This document shows positions 34,341 to 45,400 of a stretch of DNA of 64,000 nt, one piece after another. Numbering within the stretch: position 1 is the stretch's first letter; each line of letters opens with the position of its first letter. Made by a program: the position numbers and the translations under genes. Under the pieces are notes generated by a model. That model had not been told where the DNA came from. It saw only the letters and a list, made by a program, of their open reading frames with translations, and did not search any database. The stretch is from Punctularia strigosozonata HHB-11173 SS5. Lineage: Eukaryota > Basidiomycota > Agaricomycetes > Corticiales > Punctulariaceae. The stretch is taken from the NCBI RefSeq assembly GCF_000264995.1, contig NW_006767433.1, forward strand, positions 1,706,876 through 1,770,875, given 5' to 3'.

Positions 34341-36164
34341 ATGCCCGTCTCATCGTTTCTATCCGACATGGCCAGCAGGGCACAATCGGCGATAAACGCG
34401 AGCCCGCTCGCTCAACACCTCCCTGGTGGCCAGGCGAGCACCGCAAGCGGCGAGAGCAAGCCCGGACTGGGATCAAGCTCCAAGAACCACACCCTTGAGG
34501 CCCTCCATCATCAGCTTAGACAGTTTGGTCAGCAGGTGTGTATTTGATACGGCGCAAGATAAGTCTCCGCGGGGATGACAGTTGGCTCATCTTGTTTAGT
34601 ACGGTTCGGCAAGTCCAGTCCAGAAGATCATCACGACAGGAAAGGGTATTGCGATCGACTTTGATAGCGTCTCCAGAGATGCCAAAGCTCATTCCAAAGA
34701 GCTCTACATGTGGGGCCAAGAAGAGAAGCCAGATGTTAAAGATGGTCTGTAGCCATTTCGCTCGTATGGAATACGCTCAGCTGATGCGTGTTCAAACCAG
34801 TGACGGATCGGCTGGCGTTCATGAACTACGTTCAAGGATCTCTTTCAGGAACCCTTGCGACCAAACTCGATACCTCCCGTGCCTCGTTCAAGGCCCTGAG
34901 GGATGCGGAGGCCAATCTAGCGCCCAAGCGCAACATCAGGGCTGGGCTGCAAACTCAGATTGCTCGCATCGAGCACGGCGGCGAGAAAGGATATGAGAAG
35001 AAGGTCGCAGAGCTCCGTGCCCAGCTGTCTAAGCTTGAGACGGAAGACGAACCCCTCGAAAAGGAGGTTCAGATACTGAAGAGGAAAGCCGTCAGAGACA
35101 GCGAAACGGCCAAATGGACGGCCTTGCGCGAGGTGGGTAACGATTTGCGCGTTGTGTTCTCAACATTGATCGTTGCGTTATAGTACGGCGAAAAGTTATC
35201 ATTAGTCGCTCAAGCTTCCTTGGCTGTGGTCGAGGCGCTCCCGACTTTGCCACCGACCGCTGAGCAACCCTATCAGGGCGCTCAGATCACCGCTGCGGCA
35301 CGCGCCTCGCTCCAGAGTGCTCTTGATAAATATCAGACGGGTCAGGTCAGCCTGGCTCCTCACCTGAGCTCCGTCGGTGCAGACCTCAGCCGAAGTGACA
35401 CGCGCAGCTTCGGAGAGAGTCACAGGGAGGAGATTGATAGCATTCACACCACCGACGCTCGCTCAGCCGTCGAACCGGGGATCCCCATCACTCCTCCTGC
35501 GCACGACGCAGCCGCGACCTTCCCTACTCCTCCTGCGCATCCCGCAACGCATCCTACCCCCATTACGACGCAAGTCACGCCGGGCCTGAAGTCAGCCTCG
35601 ACCTCAACCGGCTCGCTGCCGATGTCACCGCTGCTGGACCCCTCGACGTTGAATCACGAGCCAGCCCCCATCCCCTCGTCTCCTCCCGTTAGCATCTCCA
35701 CCAGTCTCTCGCCCGCGGGCCCCATTGATCCGATGAAGCCGGAGACTAAAGTTCCGAGTATTACTCCGACCGTGGCAGAGACTGGGATGCCGGTCAGCGC
35801 TAGCAGCCATGGCGGTCCCGGGCCTGCAACCGGATCGCTGAAGCAGCTCCGCGAGGAACACGCCATGTCTCCCACCGCGACGAGTTCGCCGACGATGCAT
35901 GCGTACGGCTCCCCGGGGGCGTTCGCGTCTGCGGAGGACGAGAAGAAGCGACTGCAGCGGGAGGAGAGGGAGCGGCTGCTCGCTGGCTCGGGTCCGTCGG
36001 CGACGCAGCCGCAGTACGAGTCGGCTGAGGACGAGAAGAAGCGGCTCGAGCGGGAGGAGCGGGAGAGGATCCTCGCTGCTGGAGGGAGCGGCCCTGCGCA
36101 GAGCAACCATCCGCCTGACGACGATAACGAAGAGCTCCCTCCTTATCAGGAGCCCAGCCTGTAA
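34341..36164 (+). CDS. Eisosome core protein, Pil1/Lsp1 family
   Basis: Pil1/Lsp1 BAR-domain proteins assemble under the plasma membrane to form eisosomes. The start gives MPVSSFLSDMASRAQSAINA. The BAR domain reads SKNHTLEALHHQLRQFGQQY, VQKIITTGKGIAIDFDSVSR, AKAHSKELYMWGQEE, DRLAFMNYVQGSLSGTLATK, KRNIRAGLQTQIARIEHGGE, then ETAKWTALREYGEKLSLVAQ. Four exons are joined in frame. After a Pro/Ser/Thr-rich region the C-terminus carries two near-identical charged helices (SAEDEKKRLQREERERLLA and SAEDEKKRLEREERERILA, about 35928-36080) and ends PPYQEPSL. Yeast Pil1 lacks this long tail; related basidiomycete proteins commonly extend past the BAR domain. Confidence 0.92.
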
Positions 36165-36407
36165 ACGGGCCGCGGCTGATCGAAACAGATGGTCGGACCT
36201 TGATACCCAGAGAAGCGAATGAACCAAATGTATTCCTGCCTCAGTCCTGCCCTCGACAGAAGATGAACCAAGCCTATGCTATATTCCACAGATGTACTTG
36301 ATACAGCATATACACGTGAATGATATTCTACAACCAATCACAACGTGGACAGCATATCGGATGAGCATACTACGACATCGCCAGGCTCAGAGGCTGCTCC
36401 CAACTCA

Positions 36408-37685
36408 CTAAGCGAATGGCTGTTGATCCTCTTTCAACGCCAGCTCGCGATGTAGATCGAGGAACTGCGACAAGATGAGATGCGCGTTCCGAATCAACAT
36501 TGGGGTGGGCGCGTACCGTCTGCTCTTGCTCGAGGACCCGTCGGTGCAGCGTCCTGTTCTGATCTTGCATGTGTATAAGCATAGTCTGCGATTAAGTCAG
36601 TCGGGCTCTAATCAGATGTTTTCGGAGGGCTACTCACGCGGACAGAACGGCTGCTGAGCCCTTTGTATCCGTCCATGCGGACCAGGGGAGGCGGTTGCTC
36701 GCCCGCGAGAGCCATCTGATTATGCAGGTACTTGATGTACTCCTCCAGGCTTGTCAGGTAATTTCGCTTCTTTTCGTGTGCGGAAATCAACTCCCTTTAC
36801 CATTCCTTGAGCGATCGCCGCCCGTCAGAGGAGAAAATGACACCCACGGATCCGTGGCAGGAAAACCGAGGAGCTCTGATAATGACTGTTTCTGCCGTTG
36901 TGGCGCCTTCCCTGCGCGGGCAGGAGATCGGAGCTCCTCAGACTCAGAGGACGAACTCTGTGCGCCATCGGGCGCAGGCTCGGGCGCGAACTGCGAGGTG
37001 GATGTTCTTCGTGCCCCGGTCCATCTTGCCCCTCCGGCACTCGGCGGAGTGGAATCGGAGAGCAGCTGAACGGGAGTAGGGAAGACGCCTGAGGCACCGG
37101 GATCTGTCATCCCCGCTACATCCATGGACCGTCGGTGTGCGGATGCAGTGGGGGATCCTGGTGGAGGTGAACAATGCGCATCGATAGGCTTGCTGTATGC
37201 TCGCCGGCCCTCAGAGTCAAAAGGCCCAAGGTGCAAAGACATATCCCAGGAGCTGGGCAATGGAGTCCCGAAAGCTAGATCGTGCATATGATCCGCGCCG
37301 AGCTCCGGGGTCACAGCATACATTTGTTCTTCGTAAGTCGATTGCGATTGTTGGCCTCGGTGTCCCGGACCGAACGCGTTGTACTGGTCCGGGGCGTAGG
37401 TACCAGTGCGCGGATGGATGCTTGAGGGCGGCGAATAGTAACCCTGATCCGGTAAATCCTGATGAGCGAGCCACGGGTTCGTAAATCGGCTCAGGAACTG
37501 AGGATCCAAGCCACTGGCGGGCCAGGATGAGCATTCGGGGGTGGCGAATTCCTCCTGTAGCCTTCGTCACTATAAGGACAATCAGCACGGCGGTGTTCGT
37601 TGCTCACGGGATAAGGGGCGTCCATGGGGAACATGCCGGAGACGGTTGACCCGGGTGTTGAGGGGAAGGAGTCGAATGCTGGCAT
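36408..37685 (-). CDS. Basic/coiled-coil protein, paralogue of the gene at 39238
   Basis: The minus-strand gene starts MPAFDSFPSTPGSTVSGMFP and joins across an intron to EEFATPECSSWPASGLDPQF, then a long Ser/Pro-rich exon (37500-36787). A further exon has EKKRNYLTSLEEYIKYLHNQ (36790-36640), then YKGLSSRSVR. The last part is HMQDQNRTLHRRVLEQEQ joined to FLDLHRELALKEDQQPFA, stop at 36408. The block KKRNYLTSLEEYIKYLHNQ ... YKGLSS aligns by eye with KRRATYVASLEAHIDKVHNE ... LKGLNS of the divergent neighbour, so the two are paralogues. The basic stretch before a long amphipathic helix resembles a bZIP-like layout and suggests a nuclear regulator, but DNA binding is inference. The splice between the second and third exons is uncertain. 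Confidence 0.65.
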
Positions 37686-39237
37686 CGCGGTGTTTACGAG
37701 CCGAGTTCTCCGAATGGATGCGACTTTATACGCCCCACACGCTCTTAAAAGTTCGACGAGGCCACGGAGAGATTCTGAATTCCGTCGGGGCTGGAAAGGC
37801 TTGTCGCCTTCCACGGGTAGCCATGCAGATTTGGAACACGGCCTGCCGGAACAGGCGTGGAACGGCTGCGACCGCTATTTGATCATATCTATCGCGGACG
37901 GTGAAGTCGCATGGGCAAACGCTGTTCAGAGCAGCCGCGTCCTGAAGATCTCGAAGGCGGTGCGCGTTCGCGTTAAGGGGGGCGGCCAATCTATCGGAAT
38001 GCCGACTGCCTTAAGCAGGTATAGTCAACCGAACGCGACTCAGCTGGCGCCGGGGCAAAGTCCGGATAAGCGACTGCACGTTACTGGGCCGCCGATGCCT
38101 AATGGCGGCGCACCAAGTTACCTGGGGTCTGCATAACTCCGGACAACCCTCCTGACTTGATGTCGGCATGCGTCAAGTCAGTTGATCGGCGCCTCCGAAT
38201 TCATTGAAAGGCGGGGTGCACCACTGGATCGCGCCTCCGGGCCACTGTCTCAGGGAATGGCCTGGGACCAGCGGGGCTACTAGACTTAAACCCGTTGGTG
38301 CGCTCCAGTTTCGCGAAGAGATTGGAATGGATCCATGCTGTTGTCGGCGAGGAGTCGGAGAACATACGATCATCGCGCAACCCAGCATACGGCCCATGCG
38401 TTTCTGTATCATATGGGAGAAGCTGCGTGATCAATATGAAGGTGCTGAACGCGAGTGAGAATAACGCGGCCAAACTCGGAGAGGTCGTCAGCACATCCGG
38501 TGGATCTGCGATATATGGCGTAGAGCTTCGGGATCCTTTCCGGGGACTCGGCGCAGGATCCGTAAGTAAAATGCCCAAGGGATCGAACGGGGCGGCAGTA
38601 GCACAAGTGGTTATGGCTGCCAATTGCGTTGACTTAGATACGGATCGATGACGAACCGAAAGTGCGCACATCGCTTGGGCCCAACGACAATTCGAGAGAT
38701 TCTACGCACGAAATTGCATATACCCTGTGGAGAGACTATGAAAGTGTCCCTGCAACGTGCGTGGCGCGCATGACTTGGTGTATATCAGTGAAGTTGCGGG
38801 ACGAACGGCCACGAGTGAAGGTGTTCCTGGCAGACAAGCCTCGGGAGTTTTGATTCTCCCTCCATCGCGGTTTGGTCTTTGTACTTCCCCATCTACACCT
38901 GCGCCCTCATCGATGACCGCGAGCTCGGACGGGCAAAGGGATGACACGCATCAATCCAACAATGGCATGGGCCCCAGCACTGCGCCCGCGATTACATACC
39001 GCCGGCGGGTCGGAAACTGAACGACGGTTACTGGCGAAATGATTCGACTAGCACCTGGCCTCTCCTCTATGGAGCCTACCCACCCTTAAACTCGTTATGG
39101 AAGGCCTGGGGTACATATAGACTGTATGCGATGGCGGAAGAATCCCTTCTGCTGCAACGGTCCTCCAGGGCTCCTACTCACGCAAGCAAGAGCAAACGAC
39201 GCATCGCGACTACGAACCCTCTAAGTTCTGCCTTACC
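37686..39237. promoter_or_regulatory. Divergent promoter region between the two paralogues
   Basis: This 1.55 kb region separates the two head-to-head paralogues. Frames here (for example 37624-38136 plus, overlapping the first exon of the minus gene) show no family similarity. The length, much greater than other divergent spacers in the window (148-184 bases), suits regulated genes. Confidence 0.45.
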
Positions 39238-40530
39238 ATGCACGCATCTCATAGACCATCCTACGGCGGACAGTATGACGGCGATGCTGGAGCCTTGCAG
39301 CCGGGCGAGATTACGACGACGCCGGCTGGGACAACGTTCAGTTCGGTCAACTCAGGCACATCCGCTCACGCGCCCACGAACGTTGGACAGACTTTGCGGC
39401 CTGACGAAGCTGCATACCACAGTCCCTTGCCTCGGCAGCCTCCTTTCTGCCCCTTGGATGGCTCCAACGCCATGTCGCGCAGCTTCGCGCCGAGCGCACG
39501 ACATGCATCAGAGGAGTCTCTGCCGTCTGGGCTACCGTCGATAGCCATGCCTACAACAGGATCCCCTCTCGTTTGGTTTCCACCACCGCCCTCGCCCGCC
39601 TCGGCGAGCGACGGTAGCCCTGCCATGACGCTCTTTGCACCGGGCCAGCAATTCGGCACGAGCAAGCGCTCCATACCGCATCCTTACGCTCGAATCAATG
39701 CTCGGAAGGAACATGGCAACATCTCCAAGCGGCGCAGGATCTGGTATCATGAGCTCGAGAAGCATATCTTCACTCCACAGGAAGTGTAAGTTCCGCCCTC
39801 ACGCTGTCCGGAGCCTTGCGCGTCCATTATGGGACACAACTGAGACCGAACTCTGTCGCGACACATACAGTTCCGGAACGAGCGCGCCGAAGCGTCGCGC
39901 CACGTATGTCGCCAGCCTGGAGGCGCACATCGATAAAGTACACAACGAGCTCATCCGCATGGGGTTGTATCCGGTTCCGTATAATAAGCTGGTCCCGCTC
40001 AAAGGGCTGAACAGCAAGACGGCCAAGGTGAGCGGAATTGCCTCACGGAGCGCTGTGTCGAACGGCTCCGCACGTACCGAACTCAAGCTCTATTTTCAGG
40101 GCATGATCGCGGGTCTGAACGCAGATGCGCAACAAGCTGAGCTCAAACTGCTCGAGCTCAACCGTGCCGTGAGTAGCGTGTACGCTCCAAGGCCAGCATG
40201 CGAGATTCTCACCGTGATCCTCATTTTCCTTCAGAACATCGCTATTGGTGACGCCCTTCGCGGGAGCGCCTCGGAGGCCGCAGCAGGGGTAAGTCGATTC
40301 CGCTCCGGGTTTTTTGTCCCATCCACGAACAGCAAACTGAAATCTTCCGATATAGGGTTCCGGAGAAGAGAGTGGGTCAAACTGATCCAGGTCATCGTCA
40401 TGCGCAGCGTGTGTCGAGCGGACCATTCTTGGCACAGGCGATCCCTCGCGTGCATACTCTTGCACCCGTATTGTCGTGTTTCATCTCTCAGGGTATTTTG
40501 ATTCGGGCGTATGGATGGACTAATACATGA
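39238..40530 (+). CDS. Basic/coiled-coil protein, possible bZIP-like regulator
   Basis: Starting MHASHRPSYGGQYDGDAGAL, the first exon is Ser/Pro/Thr-rich and ends in the basic block INARKEHGNISKRRRIWYHE followed by LEKHIFTPQEV. After an intron it continues SSGTSAPKRRATYVASLEAH, IDKVHNELIRMGLYPVPYNK, LVPLKGLNSKTAK, then GMIAGLNADAQQAELKLLEL. Further small exons (NIAIGDALRGSASEAAAG, VPEKRVGQTDPGHRHAQRVS) run to a stop at 40530. I recall a similar SKRRR-IW-H-LEK ... SLEAHID-LH architecture in hypothetical Agaricomycete proteins, without an established name. The basic region plus leucine-rich helix suggests a transcription regulator; this is inference. See the paralogue at 36408-37685. Confidence 0.7.
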
Positions 40531-40673
40531 GCGGAGATGTTTTAGACCTTAAATATTTCGCCAGAACCCGGGTGGCCGCCGAGAATTAGGCTTATTTCCC
40601 GGCCGTTGGCTAAACTCTCGTCGGCGGGTATAACCTGCCCACGAGCAGGGTTGTCGTTAGCCTTGTATGGACC

Positions 40674-41102
40674 TCATAACGGTGCGTCGCTGAGCGATAC
40701 CTGAATACTGGGCACGGGAGCGCCATTCTTGTCCCACTGGAGCCTTCGCTCCTCGATGCCGGTCCCCGGACTATGGATGCCACCCGGGTCGTCGCCCTTT
40801 AGCGCTCTGCGCCTTCGCAAGCCTTTGCCGAAAACTAAGTAGAGCGTTACTCCGACGACCAAGAAGACAGCGATGAAGATGATCCCAAGAAGGTTGCGCG
40901 TGTGTGCCCTCGCGGCTGCGTCCGAGTTGCCGTGGACTGCGAACGGGTTCCTGCCAAGGTCGACGGGGAGGGTTGCGGGCGGGCGGTCGACGCAATCGGC
41001 GCTGGCGTCAATGCATTGAGCGTTGTGCGGGGTATCGTCCTCAGACCGGCGTAGAGATAACATGGGTACGTGAAAGGCCAGTTCTGGTATCGTGTCGATC
41101 AT
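40674..41102 (-). CDS. Small single-pass membrane protein
   Basis: A single exon of 142 residues contains one strong membrane helix (LLGIIFIAVFLVVGVTLYLV, about residues 72-91) followed by a basic juxtamembrane stretch (GKGLRRRRALKGDD). The N-terminal half is polar with two Cys (AQCIDASADCVDRPP); the C-terminal half is cytosolic by the positive-inside rule. No signal peptide is obvious, so it would be a type III-like single-pass protein. No homologue is recognised. Its single-exon structure in an intron-rich neighbourhood is unusual but not strong evidence against it. Confidence 0.5.
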   Translation of the reverse strand: MIDTIPELAFHVPMLSLRRSEDDTPHNAQCIDASADCVDRPPATLPVDLGRNPFAVHGNSDAAARAHTRNLLGIIFIAVFLVVGVTLYLVFGKGLRRRRALKGDDPGGIHSPGTGIEERRLQWDKNGAPVPSIQVSLSDAPL

Positions 41103-41302
41103 GTCTCTAGGCTGCCTAAGTATATGGAAATGCGTTGAAGGACGATGGAGCTAATGAAGGGTTATGTTCTCCATGGAAAGTTCAGCTGGATCTTGGAATA
41201 TTCAACTTTCAACATGACAGCTGACAGAGATGACGCATGACCTCAGAGTGCATCCACAGACAGGTAACTAATACATTTGGGCTGTTGAGAAGTGAGTCTA
41301 CT

Positions 41303-43370
41303 TCAAGGGTCGAGTCTCTTGGGGTCCCTCGGGAACAGCGATGCTCGTCGGATGTTGTTAAGCTTCAGGAACAGCATGAGCACTCGCTCGAGACCGATGC
41401 CGCCACCACCGTGGGGCGAGCAGCCAAGCTTGAAAGCATCCAAGTAGGCCTGCATGGAAGCGGGCTCAATACCCTTTCCGCGCATCTGCTCGGCGAGGAA
41501 TGCGGCGTCGTGAATACGCTGTGCGCCGGAGAGGATCTCCTCGCCACGCATGAAGAAGTCATACGAATTCGAGAGTGTCTGCGAGCGAGCGGGTAAGTAC
41601 GGGAAGGCATCTCAATTGGGATCCGCTACTTACCGGGTCATTGGGGTCAGGCATGGTATAGAACGGACGGAGCGCGAGAGGGAACTTGTCGATGATGAAA
41701 TAATCGGTGTCATATTTCGCCTTTACAATCCTCCCCAGACGCTTCTCGTTCGTGGTGCTGTACGGAGACCGCCCGTCAGATCGGCCACACGGAAAACGTA
41801 AGATAGCCCTTACTCTATGTCATCCAATTCTTCCCTCGGAACGCCGTCCTCCGCCAGGAGCTCAACGGCCTCTGCGAACGTCAGCTTGAGAGTTCCTTCG
41901 GGACCTTCGCGCCATTTGAATTCCTCCGCTGGGAACTGCTTTCCAATGAGCTCGATCTCCTTCGAGTACTTCTCCTTAAGGCCGCGGAAGATGGAGATGA
42001 AGAGGCCGTCGAGGAGTTCCATGACCTCGTGGTAATGCTCCTCGATGGTCATCTCGAGATCGAGGCCGATGAACTCGGTCAAATGCCGGTGGGTGTTCGA
42101 GTCCTCGGCGCGGAAGACGGGCCCGATCTCGTACACCCGTTCGAAGTCGGCGGCGATGGCCATCTGTTTGGCCAGCTGCGGAGATTGTGCGAGGAACGCG
42201 CTGCCTGTAGGACGCCACAGGAGTCAGCCGAAATCGTCGCATGTGTGCGAATGAAACGGCGTCGTGAACGACTTAGTCACCTTTGAAATAGCTGACTTTG
42301 AAGACGGAGGCGCCGGACTCGGTGGCGGCGCCTTGGAGTTTCGGGCTGTGTATCTCGGTGAATCCCTGTTCGTTCAAGTAGTTGCGGAAAAGATCCCCAA
42401 TCGCTCCTTGCATCCGGAAGATGCATTGGTTCGTTTGTGTCTGGAAGCATATACGTGAGGTTTGATATATGCCGAATGACGAATGGACGATACATACGCG
42501 CAGATCGACGATGCGGTTGTTCAATCGGGTCTCGAGGAGTACCCTGTTGAACTGAACGTTCGGGCCCTCGAAATCGGATTCCGGACGCGACGCATCATCG
42601 ATGGTAAAAGGCAGGACCGTTTCAAGGCCAGAGACGAGATGGATCTAAGAACGTTGTCAGTAACGCATGGGTACATGATTTTCATCTCTCATTACCTGGC
42701 TGATGTGGATCTCCACATCGCCGACAGTTGCGCTCTTAATGATCTCAGGGCTCTTCTTGACCACGCCCTGGACGAGCACGATGCTCTCCATGCTGAGGCC
42801 GGCAGCCCACTTGGCCATCTGCTTCGAAACCTTTTCCGGCTGAACGGTGAGCAGGGCTTGGACGGTGTCCATGCGCTGGCGCAGGTTAAAGAACACCATT
42901 TTGTTGCCCTGCGCGCGGGATGTATGCACGCGCGCACGCAGAAGGACGGTTTGACCGTCCATGTTTGGGTTCAGCGAGGCGATCGAGACGCGCTGTTGTT
43001 TGGGTCGCGATTGCGACCGATTGAGCGGGAGCTTGCCATAGAAGTCTGCCGCGAAGTCCTGCGTGCATCCAGTTCAGATATTGTAGTCGTGCGGATGTAC
43101 CAAAGACGATGCTCACCACCTCCGAGGCGGCTTGCTTTGCCGCGAGCTCCGCTTGGCGAGCAGCCTTCTCAGCAGCCTTTTTCTGTTTCTCTGCCTCCTT
43201 TGCGCGCTTCTTAAGCTCGTTCTTGGACGGACCGGCGGCACCTCTAAAGTCCTCGGTTCAGTCGAAAGGGATAGCGAACAGCGACGCAGTACGGACGCCT
43301 CGCCGATAGCCTGCACCTGAGGCTCTGGAGTGTCTGGTGGAGTAGGCACCGAGGCAGCGGGGTCGGCCAT
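41303..43370 (-). CDS. DPS1: Cytosolic aspartyl-tRNA synthetase
   Basis: A class II synthetase that charges tRNA-Asp with aspartate. The start at 43370 gives [20 protein letters not shown]. After an intron follows a Lys/Ala-rich helical extension ([20 protein letters not shown]) typical of the eukaryotic cytosolic enzyme. The OB-fold anticodon domain is seen as [20 protein letters not shown] and [20 protein letters not shown]. The catalytic part has the LNNRIVDLR and [16 protein letters not shown] motif 1 region, [12 protein letters not shown], motif 2 [20 protein letters not shown], then [15 protein letters not shown] and motif 3 [15 protein letters not shown], ending [11 protein letters not shown]. 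Multiple introns join in frame. It is divergent from the mitochondrial aspartate aminotransferase gene. Confidence 0.95.
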
Positions 43371-43801
43371 GGTGGTGAGGATCAAAACTTGGATGAAGTC
43401 GCGGTGACTGGATCTCGAGTAAAAGTGATTGGTCTTGACTCGAGCTATAGATTATCTCTTGATACATATGAACGCGATCTTATCTGCCTCCGAGCCGGGT
43501 AAGCTCGGGTGGGCAGGATACTGTAGCCGATCTTATGCACGGTTTCCTTCATTTCAGGTTGGACGCAAGCCAGGCTGTTAACCGCGTCCAGGCGGAGTGT
43601 GCCCGGACCTAGAGCGCCTGGGAGCGGATGCAGAGCTGATTTTCCGAGTCGTATTTACACAGGTGGTCGGGGCAGACCGGCCGCCTTCCGCATTATCCCC
43701 GGACTTGAATCAGTTGAATTCGAGCTTGACCTTGGGGGTGGGGTCGCCAGTCCCTTCTTAGCCATCTATTCTTCCTCTGCCTTTTCCTTCTCTCAACAAA
43801 T
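43371..43801. promoter_or_regulatory. Bidirectional promoter DPS1 / AAT1
   Basis: 431 bases separate the divergent start codons of aspartyl-tRNA synthetase and mitochondrial aspartate aminotransferase. A pyrimidine-rich tract (tcttcctctgccttttcc) lies just upstream of the aminotransferase start, as is common in highly expressed fungal genes. Confidence 0.5.
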
Positions 43802-45294
43802 ATGCTGGCCGTCGCACGCCGCCAGGTCACGGTGCAGCGCACCCTTGCCTCTGCTCTCCGTCTCAGCACCTGGTCGACCGTCCCCGCCGGACCTCCGGAC
43901 CCCATTCTCGGTACGTCATCAGCTGTCGCGCGAGGCGGCTGCTGGATAAAACGGGTCCCGCAGGCGTCACCGAGGCATTCAAGGCCGACAAGGACCCGCG
44001 CAAGATCAACCTCGGCGTCGGCGCGTACCGCGATGAGCACGGCAAGCCGTACGTCCTCCCCAGCGTGAAGGAGGCCGAGAAGCGCTTGGCCGGCGCGCTC
44101 GACAAGGAGTACCTCCCCATCACCGGCGACGCCAGCTTCACCAAGCTCGCTGCCAAGCTCGCCTACGGCCCTGACAGCACGCCGCTTGCCGAAAACAGGG
44201 TGCGTCGTGGCGGGAATGCGGGGTGAAATTCACATTCACCCCGTCTTCGAATAGGTTGCGGTCACCCAGTCCATCTCGGGCACCGGTGCCCTCCGGATCG
44301 GTGGCGCGTTCATGGCCCGCCATTACCCGCACGCGAAGGTGATCTACCTCCCCGTGCCTTCGTGGGGCAACCACACGCCCATCTTCCGCGACTCCGGGTT
44401 CGAAGTGCGCGGCTATCGCTACTTCGACAAGAAGACGGTCGGCCTCGACTTCGCCGGGCTCAAGGAGGATCTCCAGAACGCGCCCAAGAACGCCGTCGTG
44501 CTCCTCCACGCGTGCGCGCACAACCCGACCGGCGTGGATCCCACCCCGGAGCAGTGGAAGGAGATCTCGGATATCATCAAGGAGCGGTCGCTCTTCCCCT
44601 TCTTCGACATGGCTTACCAGGGCTTTGCCTCGGGCGACACCACCCGCGACGCGTTCGCCGTTCGCCACTTCGTCTCCGAGGGCCACCAGACCGCGCTTTG
44701 CCAGTCGTTCGCTAAGAACATGGGCCTCTACGGCGAGCGTGTCGGCGCGTTCTCGCTCATCGCCGCCGACCCCGACGAGAAGGCGCGCGTGGATTCGCAG
44801 CTGAAGATCGTCATCCGGCCGATGTACTCCAACCCGCCCCTCCACGGTGCCCGCATTGCGGCCACTATCCTTGGCGACGCTGGGCTTTATAAGCAATGGG
44901 AGGGCGAGGTCAAGGGCATGGCGGACCGCATCATTAGCATGCGTGACAAGCTCTACGACGGTCTAGTTGCGCTTAACACCCCCGGCGACTGGAACCACAT
45001 AAAGCGCCAGATTGGCATGTTCAGGCAAGCAACCCACCATCGTCATATGTCCCGGTTGGCATGTTACTGATGTTGTGCTCGTAGCTTCACTGGTCTTACG
45101 CAGCCCCAGACCAAGGCGCTTGCTGAGAAGGCTCACATCTACATGACTGCTGACGGTAAGGTTGTTCACACTAATCACGTCAAGCGCAATCTGAACTTTC
45201 GTTTCCAGGCCGTATATCTATGGCCGGACTGAACAGCGGCAACATTGAGTACTTCGCAGAGAGCGTCTCTAAGGCCGTCAAGGGTGATCTCTGA
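43802..45294 (+). CDS. AAT1: Mitochondrial aspartate aminotransferase
   Basis: A PLP enzyme that interconverts aspartate/2-oxoglutarate and oxaloacetate/glutamate as part of the malate-aspartate shuttle. The N-terminus is an import presequence ([20 protein letters not shown]). The mature chain reads [60 protein letters not shown], then [20 protein letters not shown] and [13 protein letters not shown]. The PLP-binding Lys is in [16 protein letters not shown], and [18 protein letters not shown] carries substrate-site Arg and Asn. The C-terminus is [20 protein letters not shown]. Four introns are present. GC content is higher than in the flanks and codon use is strongly biased, indicating high expression. 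Confidence 0.96.
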
Positions 45295-45400
45295 TTGAGC
45301 GTCAACGGATCATCGGCCCGGCGCCTGGAAAAACATCACATTCTCTGCAATGGACACCCCGCAATGAAGGTTTGTAGAGGTACGATACCGCGCCTGTCAC

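Noticed and set aside
37624-38136. 170-codon plus-strand frame between the paralogues
   Set aside because: Overlaps the first exon of the minus-strand paralogue antisense and has no similarity to any family.
44138-44896. 252-codon minus-strand open frame
   Set aside because: Antisense to the aspartate aminotransferase exon with strong codon bias; composition is what a mirrored GC-rich gene gives.
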